Shown one piece after another: positions 1 to 4,566 of a stretch of 5,732 bases of DNA (within the stretch, counting starts at the first letter, position 1; every line of letters starts with the position of its first letter). The notes beneath the pieces were generated by a model. That model had not been told where the DNA came from. It saw nothing but the letters and a program-made list of their open reading frames with translations, and ran no database searches. A program made the position numbers and the translations under genes. The stretch spans positions 1 through 5,732 of the forward strand of contig JABXJZ010000097.1 of the NCBI GenBank assembly GCA_013375335.1. Direction: 5' to 3'. The stretch comes from Desulfobacterales bacterium. GTDB taxonomy: Bacteria > Desulfobacterota > DSM-4660 > Desulfatiglandales > B25-G16.

Positions 1-2
1 CA

Positions 3-104
3 GAATCACTTATCTCCTCTTATTCCGGCACTCCTTGTAAGAAACCAAAAAAAGAATTAGCTATGCTTGTGGGTCACCCCGATGCTTTGAAATTATCGGG
101 ATAA
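3..104 (+). CDS. Possible 3' end of an upstream gene (very tentative)
   Basis: This frame is open from the left edge to a TAA stop at 102-104 and would encode the last 33 residues of a protein, with a stretch reading KKELAMLVGHPDALKLSG near the end. The peptide looks protein-like, but 33 codons without a stop is expected by chance fairly often. A second frame is also open from base 1 to a TAG at 58-60. No family is recognisable. The CCCGAT/ATCGGG hairpin at 78-100 lies inside this frame, which argues mildly for non-coding RNA instead. The upstream sequence would settle it. Confidence 0.18.
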   Translation, partial: ESLISSYSGTPCKKPKKELAMLVGHPDALKLSG

Positions 105-216
105 GGATATTGCAGGCCTAGTGTGGTGCAATCCTAGGTTGAGGGTGATAGTAACTTGAATGGGCAAACCCCAGTCCTCAAGGGGAAGTGCCTTACTGCG
201 ATAATTGAGAGACACC
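71..216 (+). promoter_or_regulatory. Candidate structured RNA / leader with nested and alternative stems
   Basis: Several stems can be drawn by eye. CCCGAT (78-83) pairs with ATCGGG (95-100). ATTGCA (109-114) pairs with TGCAAT (127-132). GGCCTAG (115-121) pairs with CTAGGTT (134-140, two G-T pairs) and is mutually exclusive with the preceding stem. A nested element follows: GGTG (144-147) with CACC (213-216), AGTAA (150-154) with TTACT (193-197), CTTGA (155-159) with TCAAG (178-182), and TGGG (161-164) with CCCA (170-173). CCCC (169-172) could instead pair with GGGG (182-185). The nested part ends ten bases before the ATG at 226. It matches no riboswitch consensus I know. No energy or covariation was computed, so this may be chance. 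Confidence 0.3.
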
Positions 217-225
217 ATAGGTCGT

Positions 226-546
226 ATGACTCTGATACAGAATGAACACATACCACATGCCCTTACTCCAACGGAAATAAGGGAGTGCCGGATGAAGGCT
301 TCTCTCTACATATTTTTCAGCGTAATCATTCTCATATTTGGCAGCCTTTTCGTGGGTCCGCCCGGCTTTACCGGAAAAGTTTGGCCGACCTTTGCAGCGA
401 TTTGCTTAACGGCCTGGGGTATGGGCTGGTATGCGGTAAGTAAGGGGTATAGCAGGAGTATTGGCATAGCCCTTGGCATCCTGTGGTGGATAGGACTGGC
501 TATACTTTGGTTAATGAAGGACAAGTATAAAAGCCCGAGGGGATAA
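226..546 (+). CDS. Small three-helix membrane protein, function unknown
   Basis: From the ATG at 226 this encodes 106 residues. A short polar N-terminus (about 22 residues, including TPTEIRECR) is followed by three strongly hydrophobic segments: about 25-43 (LYIFFSVIILIFGSLFV), about 53-72 (PTFAAICLTAWGMGWYAV) and about 80-98 (IGIALGILWWIGLAILWLM). The tail is short and basic (KDKYKSPRG). An inner-membrane location is inferred, and I do not recognise a family. The start is uncertain. TTG at 205 is in frame but has no ribosome site, ATG 226 has only a weak AGG, and ATG 292 has a good AAGGGAG at 279-285, giving 84 residues that begin right at helix 1. I prefer 226 because the charged N-terminus looks like normal protein. 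The amidohydrolase gene starts 37 bp downstream on the same strand, so co-transcription is likely. Confidence 0.65.
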   Translation: MTLIQNEHIPHALTPTEIRECRMKASLYIFFSVIILIFGSLFVGPPGFTGKVWPTFAAICLTAWGMGWYAVSKGYSRSIGIALGILWWIGLAILWLMKDKYKSPRG

Positions 547-583
547 AGGAAGCGGGTGCTTTCGAAGGTAGAAGGAAAAGGAT

Positions 584-1543
584 ATGCAGAGGATCACGCG
601 AGAGCAGGCTCGCAAATACGCCTTCGACTGGCGAGATGAACCCCTTATACGAGTGGAGTGCGGGGAGAGTTTCGATATCGAGGCACACGATGCCAGCACC
701 GGCTACTTCAAATCTTCGGCTGACAAGGCGATCCCCGCTCTTCGACCCGGCTTCGATCGGCACCCGCCCTTGGCCAATCCCATAGGTGGTCCTGTGTGGC
801 TAGAGGGGGCAGAGCGCGGAGGCACCTTGGTGATCACAGTGGAGGATATCCTGGTCGATGATTACTCGTGGATCGCAATCGGTCCATCGCGGGGACCCCT
901 TGGAGAATCGACGCGATGGCCTGAGCTCTCAGACGACTACACGACCATGATCTTCCGGCACACACCTGGGTCAAGCGGGACCACCCGGGATGGCAGCCTG
1001 CATTTCAACGAGCGTATCTCATGGCCCATAACGCCATTTATCGGTACGCTGGGAGTGGCACCTGACCGGGAGGTGACTACCAGCTTCGACGGACAGGGGG
1101 AATGGGGCGGCAATCTAGACTGTCGGGATGTGGCACCGGGCAACCGCATTTACCTACCCATCTTCCACCAAGGCGCGCTGTTCTATCTCGGTGACGTGCA
1201 TGCCAGCCAGGGAGACACCGAGTTCACCGGAACGGCCGCCGAGACCAAGGCCACAGTCCGTTTGAAGTTGGACCTCATCAAGGGTAAATCGATCCCGTGG
1301 ATGCGGATCGAAAAGCCGGCTACGATCGTCTCAGTATATGCCTATCGTCCATTGGAAGTAGCCGTGGAAACGGCAACCATCAACCTCATAGACTGGCTGA
1401 TCACCGAATACGGCTTCGCACCGAAGGACGCGTATTGTCTTGTCAGCGCATGTCCTGACTTTCGAATCAATGTGTACCAGATGTGCAAGCTCGGCAAGTT
1501 GAACCCCGTGGCCGGGGCCGAGATACCGAAGCGCTACCTGTAG
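584..1543 (+). CDS. Acetamidase/formamidase family amidohydrolase
   Basis: The 319-residue product belongs to the FmdA/AmdA acetamidase-formamidase family, cytoplasmic metal-dependent enzymes that hydrolyse short amides to ammonia and a carboxylate. Seen in the sequence: NPIGGPVWLEGAERGGTLVITVEDI (about 65-89) matches the N-terminal family motif. GEWGGNLDCRDVAPGNRIYLP (about 172-192) and GALFYLGDVHASQGDTEFTGTA (about 197-218) match the core signature, including the conserved GDVHAxQGD stretch with His206. The C-terminus (about 265-319) resembles the family's end. The length is normal for the short bacterial form and no frameshift is visible. The ATG start has AAGGA (572-576) seven bases upstream. 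Exact substrate (formamide, acetamide or another amide) cannot be read from sequence. Hand counts on sampled lines give roughly 53-67% GC, against about 42-52% in sampled lines of speB and the LysM gene, so the gene may have been acquired separately. No amide transporter is adjacent except possibly the small membrane protein upstream. Confidence 0.9.
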   Translation: MQRITREQARKYAFDWRDEPLIRVECGESFDIEAHDASTGYFKSSADKAIPALRPGFDRHPPLANPIGGPVWLEGAERGGTLVITVEDILVDDYSWIAIGPSRGPLGESTRWPELSDDYTTMIFRHTPGSSGTTRDGSLHFNERISWPITPFIGTLGVAPDREVTTSFDGQGEWGGNLDCRDVAPGNRIYLPIFHQGALFYLGDVHASQGDTEFTGTAAETKATVRLKLDLIKGKSIPWMRIEKPATIVSVYAYRPLEVAVETATINLIDWLITEYGFAPKDAYCLVSACPDFRINVYQMCKLGKLNPVAGAEIPKRYL

Positions 1544-1565
1544 CGCAGGGAGCCTGACCATCGCT

Positions 1566-1606
1566 GCATCCCCGCTTCTCGTATCTAGAGGTGGGGTTGC
1601 ATTTTT
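1566..1606 (+). terminator. Rho-independent terminator after the amidohydrolase gene
   Basis: A 14-position stem is formed by 1566-1579 (GCATCCCCGCTTCT) and 1587-1600 (AGAGGTGGGGTTGC). It has one T-T mismatch and two G-T wobbles, encloses a seven-base loop, and is followed by ATTTTT (1601-1606). It lies 22 bp after the stop codon at 1543, as expected for an intrinsic terminator, and separates the 226-1543 unit from the next gene. Confidence 0.85.
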
Positions 1607-1640
1607 GGCGTCATAAGCTTTTCGAACCACCGTAGCCCGA

Positions 1641-1648
1641 AGGGGAGG
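1641..1648 (+). promoter_or_regulatory. Strong ribosome binding site for the 82-residue ORF
   Basis: AGGGGAGG ends six bases before the ATG at 1655. It supports this small ORF as a real gene. Part of it can fold with upstream CCC (1636-1638) around GAA, a small hairpin of doubtful importance. No clear promoter was found between the terminator and this site. Confidence 0.7.
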
Positions 1649-1654
1649 CCTTAG

Positions 1655-1903
1655 ATGATAGACGAAGAAGCGGAGTTTCTGGGTTTCAATATCTATTACC
1701 CGGGCATCAGAGACGAACTGGACATAGAAGGGCTTATCGCTTGGCGCATCAGAAGAGCAGATGAAGAAAACGAGTGGCCACGAGAGAATCTTACCAAGAA
1801 GGAAAAGAGGAAATGGGTTGAGGAAATCTACCTACGCGAGTTAGCCGCAGCACTTGATTCAGTCCTCGAACAGATTAGAACCCATTTGAAAAACCTCGAC
1901 TAG
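1655..1903 (+). CDS. Hypothetical small charged protein (82 aa)
   Basis: I do not recognise this protein. It is 82 residues long, rich in Glu, Lys and Arg, and has no signal peptide or membrane segment. The N-terminal third (EAEFLGFNIYYPGIRDELD) looks like a folded or peptide-like start. From about residue 45 (LTKKEKRKWVEEIYLREL) to the end the pattern of hydrophobic and charged residues suggests two amphipathic helices, and the last about 30 residues could form a short coiled coil. It has no cysteine pairs or DNA-binding signature that I can see. A strong ribosome site precedes the ATG, a terminator lies just upstream, and the gene faces the convergent polyamine operon. It therefore appears to stand alone. 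A regulatory or adaptor role is possible but unsupported. Confidence 0.65.
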   Translation: MIDEEAEFLGFNIYYPGIRDELDIEGLIAWRIRRADEENEWPRENLTKKEKRKWVEEIYLRELAAALDSVLEQIRTHLKNLD

Positions 1904-1910
1904 GTTCATC

Positions 1911-1927
1911 GCCGGACTACTTCCGGC
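1911..1927. terminator. Short GC-rich hairpin between convergent genes (weak terminator candidate)
   Basis: GCCGGA (1911-1916) and TCCGGC (1922-1927) form a perfect 6-bp stem with a five-base loop, 8 bp after the stop of the 82-residue ORF. No T-tract follows on either strand, so intrinsic termination is uncertain. Confidence 0.3.
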
Positions 1928-1976
1928 CTGAAACCCCCTTCCTGCAGCTTCCAACACAGGAGAGGTAGAACAAATC

Positions 1977-1989
1977 GAGAGGCGCTCTC
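1977..1989 (-). terminator. Possible weak terminator of the polyamine operon
   Basis: On the minus strand GAGAG-CGC-CTCTC forms a 5-bp stem with a three-base loop and is followed by GATTTGTTC, a modestly T-rich stretch. It lies about 25 bp beyond the stop codon of the deoxyhypusine-synthase-like gene. The stem is short and the T-run is interrupted, so this is only a candidate. Confidence 0.3.
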
Positions 1990-2013
1990 TTACTTTCATT
2001 GTTGTCGGGTGAA

Positions 2014-3069
2014 TTAGCAAGGAAATAACTTCTGATATCCCTTCCTCGGCCTACCCTTCCAGCTTCCCCTGTGATAGGCATCTGAGACCATGAGAGGTAC
2101 CGCAAGGGTTGCCTCAGCCCACACCATCTGCTCAAACCCTGTGTCAACCTTACCCCATGAGCATGCCTCTTTGAGGGTTGAACCTGAAAGGCCTCCATCT
2201 CTTTCGTCGGCAACAGTAATCTGTACCGCATACTTGTGAATACGCCTTTCAGTGCCCAAAACATCTGCAGCCACTACCACATCCTGTGCAAAGTTCTTTG
2301 GTACCCCTCCGCCTACCATAAAGAGGCCTGTCTGTTGGGAGGCAATCTTGATCTCCGTCAGTTCCCTGAAGTCCCTGACAGAATCAATGGCCACATACCC
2401 CTCTGGGTTCTGCTTCTGATGCAACACAAGGCCAAATCCCGCGCTCGAGTCCGAAAAGGCAGGAACAAAGATTGGAACATCATGTCGGTAGCTCTCGAGG
2501 ACAACGGAATTCGCGTCTGGGTAATGTTTCTCAAGATAGGCCGCCATCTCATTTATAAATTCTCTCGACGAGTAAGATCTTCTCGGCAAGCCATCAGCAA
2601 TCCTTGCAACCGTGAGGTCACATTCCCTCAACTCGTCCTCGTTAATGTATGTATCGTATATCCTATCAATGTGGAGTTCCCGTAGGTGACGGTCATCTGC
2701 TTCAGCATCACCTACATAGTGGCGGAATCCCAGGGCTTCAAAGAAGTCCTGGTCTACAATAAGCGCCCCGGTAGCGATAATAACATCCACCATGTTGTAT
2801 CTGATCAAATCTGCCACGGCACTCTTTAATCCCGCACTAAAGAGCGAGCCTGCAAGAGTGAGGATGATAGAGCAGGATTCATCTCTTAGCATCCTGTTGA
2901 AGATATGCGATGCATTGTGGAGGTTTCTGGCCTGGAACGCCATCCTGCCGTATGCCTCAATTATGGGTCTCGCATCGAATGATCGGATATCGATATGCTC
3001 AATGGTATCCCTTAGCAGCGATTTCTTATCCATTTGAACTGACTCACGTGCCCAGCGAACAATTGTCAC
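2014..3069 (-). CDS. speY: Deoxyhypusine synthase-like protein, probable homospermidine synthase (SpeY type)
   Basis: The 351-residue product is a member of the deoxyhypusine synthase (DHS) family. These are cytoplasmic NAD-dependent enzymes that transfer an aminobutyl group via a Lys-imine. Visible blocks are TLAGSLFSAG (71-80), IIATGALIVDQDF (97-109), PIFVPAFSDSSAGF (199-212, Asp207), GLFMVGGGVPKNFAQD (248-263) and ADERDGGLSGSTLKEACSWGKV (287-308). Trp305 and Lys307 match Trp327 and the catalytic Lys329 of human DHS. The VKHH segment of eukaryotic DHS, with its key His288, is here PKNF. Bacteria have no eIF5A, so deoxyhypusine formation is unlikely. Bacterial relatives (SpeY) make homospermidine from putrescine and an aminobutyl donor. 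The GTG start (3069) overlaps the agmatinase stop in GTGA. ATG 3033 (339 aa, MDKKSLLRD...) is an equally plausible start because family similarity begins there. It is the last gene of the operon. The exact product is inferred. Confidence 0.85.
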   Translation of the reverse strand: MTIVRWARESVQMDKKSLLRDTIEHIDIRSFDARPIIEAYGRMAFQARNLHNASHIFNRMLRDESCSIILTLAGSLFSAGLKSAVADLIRYNMVDVIIATGALIVDQDFFEALGFRHYVGDAEADDRHLRELHIDRIYDTYINEDELRECDLTVARIADGLPRRSYSSREFINEMAAYLEKHYPDANSVVLESYRHDVPIFVPAFSDSSAGFGLVLHQKQNPEGYVAIDSVRDFRELTEIKIASQQTGLFMVGGGVPKNFAQDVVVAADVLGTERRIHKYAVQITVADERDGGLSGSTLKEACSWGKVDTGFEQMVWAEATLAVPLMVSDAYHRGSWKGRPRKGYQKLFPC

Positions 3070-3938
3070 CTCTCAACGGACATTGCCCGACCTTTAAAGA
3101 TATAGCTTAGGAATTGAAAGACCAGTCTAGCGGCGATGAAATCAGGTGCCTTATTGTATTGATTGGGCATAAGCTCGACCACGTCAAAGCCGACAACATG
3201 CCTTTCCTGGGCCACCTTTCTTAATAGCCCCGTAATTTGATACCAGTCAAGCCCTCCTGGCTCTGGAGTCCCTGTGGATGGGATTATGGAAGGATCAAAT
3301 ACGTCCAGGTCAATAGTTACATAGACATTGAAAGATAGAAGCTCAACTACCCTCTCCATCCAACCCTGTTCTGAGAGGATATCCCTGGCGAAAAAAACCC
3401 TTGATGTATCCAATCCATTGAGTTCTTCCCTGCCCATAGACCTTATGCCTACCTGTACCGCCGGAGAGACTTCCTTCACCCGTGCCATTACACAGGCATG
3501 GCTAAACATAGACCCATTGTAGGAGTCCCTGAGATCGGCATGTGCATCAAGTTGCAGAACTGTAAGATCCGAAAAATAATCCTTGATCCCCTGTACAGCC
3601 CCTGGGGTTATTGAATGATTACCTCCCAGCAGAACAGGGAATTTGCCGTCCTTGATAAAGGAAGCAACATTTTGCCTCATAATCCGCGCCAGCCCCTCAG
3701 GAGATCCTGGAAGATGGGGCAACTGAAAGGTGTGTATCCCCTGCACATGGACCTCGCTATCCGTCTCAATATCGTATAATTCTACGTGTGCTGAGGCCTC
3801 CATTATGGCCTCCGGACCGAGGGCTGCACCTTTTTGCCAGGTGGCAGTATCATCATATGGGATGGGGAATACTATGATTTTGGCGGACTTATAATCTGTC
3901 CAATGAGAGGCCTCTCCTCCGAAGGGTATACCATTCAT
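3066..3938 (-). CDS. speB: Agmatinase-family ureohydrolase
   Basis: The 290-residue product belongs to the arginase/agmatinase ureohydrolase family, cytoplasmic binuclear Mn enzymes. Metal-ligand motifs are complete: GGNHS with His108, DAHADLRD with Asp131, His133 and Asp135, and DLDVFDPS with Asp210 and Asp212. SHA (His147) and FDVVELMP (251-258, Glu256) are also present, as is the family signature STGTPEPGG (221-229). GGNHS replaces the more familiar GGDHS but keeps the His ligand. Agmatine to putrescine plus urea is the favoured reaction, from the length and the polyamine neighbours. Guanidinobutyrase or another guanidino substrate cannot be excluded. The ATG start overlaps the upstream speD stop as ATGA (3938-3935). 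No Shine-Dalgarno sequence is visible, so translation is probably coupled. Its own stop overlaps the next gene's GTG. Confidence 0.9.
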   Translation of the reverse strand: MNGIPFGGEASHWTDYKSAKIIVFPIPYDDTATWQKGAALGPEAIMEASAHVELYDIETDSEVHVQGIHTFQLPHLPGSPEGLARIMRQNVASFIKDGKFPVLLGGNHSITPGAVQGIKDYFSDLTVLQLDAHADLRDSYNGSMFSHACVMARVKEVSPAVQVGIRSMGREELNGLDTSRVFFARDILSEQGWMERVVELLSFNVYVTIDLDVFDPSIIPSTGTPEPGGLDWYQITGLLRKVAQERHVVGFDVVELMPNQYNKAPDFIAARLVFQFLSYIFKGRAMSVER

Positions 3939-4342
3939 GGTGCGGCATGAGCTATATGGAGGTTTCTTGGGTAACCTGCTCCCCTTTCAATTACGTGAAC
4001 CTCTGGCCTCTTAGAGACAAAGGCCTCAATGATGAGATCTCTGGCAGTATCCGTATCAAATGGTTTACACGAGAAAAGATCCACAAAGGCATAGGCCTTT
4101 TCTACAAAGGTATGGATTGATAAGTGACTTTCAGCTATGACGACAAATCCAGTTATTCCCTTGTCTTCAGGGACAAGACCACTATACGGAAATACATACG
4201 GCTGCGTAATCTTGACCATCCCAATCTTATCGGGAATGGTGTTGAGGAAGTTAAAGATGAAATCAAGGTCCTTGATCCTTTTTCGATCGCACTCAGATAA
4301 ATCCAGTATAAGATGGAGGCCAAAGTATGATCTCTTAGTCAT
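3935..4342 (-). CDS. speD: SpeD-like pyruvoyl decarboxylase (class 1b AdoMet decarboxylase family)
   Basis: From the ATG at 4342 this encodes 135 residues, the usual size of the short class 1b AdoMet decarboxylases. The proenzyme cleaves itself to create a pyruvoyl cofactor. The processing motif AESHLSIHT (70-78) places cleavage at Glu71-Ser72. His77 and Cys92 (LFSC) correspond to His68 and Cys83 of the Thermotoga maritima enzyme. Unlike that enzyme (WPEYGY after the HT), this one reads FVEKAY, and it carries a longer loop, PYSGLVPEDKGITG (52-65), before the motif. The frame extends upstream to GTG 4429, but that start precedes the predicted transcription start and has no ribosome site. ATG 4342 has GGAGG at 4358-4354, eleven bases upstream. 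It is the first gene of the speD-speB-speY operon. AdoMet decarboxylase is the default call. Arginine decarboxylase activity is a serious alternative given the neighbours. Confidence 0.85.
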   Translation of the reverse strand: MTKRSYFGLHLILDLSECDRKRIKDLDFIFNFLNTIPDKIGMVKITQPYVFPYSGLVPEDKGITGFVVIAESHLSIHTFVEKAYAFVDLFSCKPFDTDTARDLIIEAFVSKRPEVHVIERGAGYPRNLHIAHAAP

Positions 4343-4388
4343 TGTGCGTAAACCCTCCCTCTCAAAAATAACGCGAAATGTTTGGCAA

Positions 4389-4416
4389 ATAATACACAAA
4401 ACCAAATTTCTCTCAA
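4389..4416 (-). promoter_or_regulatory. Sigma-70-like promoter of the polyamine operon
   Basis: On the minus strand TTGAGA (4416-4411, 5 of 6 to consensus) is followed by a 16-bp spacer and TATTAT (4394-4389, 5 of 6). Transcription would begin near 4382, leaving a leader of about 40 bases before ATG 4342. This start lies downstream of the alternative GTG at 4429 and so supports the shorter SpeD. TTTGG and CCAAA arms (4406-4402 and 4385-4381) flank the -10 box and could be a weak operator. Confidence 0.6.
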
Positions 4417-4487
4417 CACTTTTTTTCACTGCCAGTAAGAGGTCATGGGGAAATAGCTAACATCTCAGCTGACGTCGGGAAAAGCTC

Positions 4488-4520
4488 TTGACAACTGTAT
4501 GAAAAAAATCGTAATTATAT
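4488..4520 (+). promoter_or_regulatory. Probable promoter of the LysM gene
   Basis: A perfect TTGACA lies at 4488-4493. An AT-rich stretch at 4512-4520 (TAATTATAT) follows, but no -10 hexamer fits well at 17 bp. The best match is AATTAT (4513-4518) with a long 19-bp spacer. The promoter is divergent from that of speD, with about 70 bp between the two -35 boxes. Confidence 0.45.
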
Positions 4521-4553
4521 CTGTAGGTTGCTCTTTAAAAATCAACCTTTACT

Positions 4554-4560
4554 AAGGAGG
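4554..4560 (+). promoter_or_regulatory. Ribosome binding site fixing a TTG start at 4567
   Basis: A perfect AAGGAGG ends six bases before TTG 4567. An earlier in-frame TTG at 4528 has no such site and falls close to the expected transcription start. The downstream TTG also places a clean signal peptide at the N-terminus. Confidence 0.85.
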
Positions 4561-4566
4561 AGACAG

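Noticed and set aside
1..20. Minus-strand GTG at 9-7 with GAGGAG just upstream, as a divergent gene start
   Set aside because: Only three codons are in the window and the spacing is short. It cannot be told from chance.
155..173. GGGCAAACC similarity to the conserved core of GEMM-I (c-di-GMP) riboswitches
   Set aside because: The second conserved block (GACGCAAAGC) and the receptor stem are absent, so the short match is not meaningful.
24..292. 11-bp inverted repeat: GGAGTGCCGGA at 282-292 and its reverse complement at 24-34
   Set aside because: A pair of this length is expected by chance several times in a window of this size, and nothing else suggests an element boundary.
2236..2685. 149-codon plus-strand open frame inside the speY gene
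   Set aside because: It is antisense to a well-supported conserved gene, has no family resemblance, and is a coding shadow.
4343..4429. N-terminal extension of SpeD from GTG 4429 (29 extra residues)
   Set aside because: It has no ribosome site, lies upstream of the predicted transcription start, and would make the protein longer than its family.
4528..4566. Earlier TTG start of the LysM protein at 4528
   Set aside because: There is no Shine-Dalgarno sequence, and the perfect AAGGAGG at 4554-4560 points to TTG 4567, which also gives a normal signal peptide.
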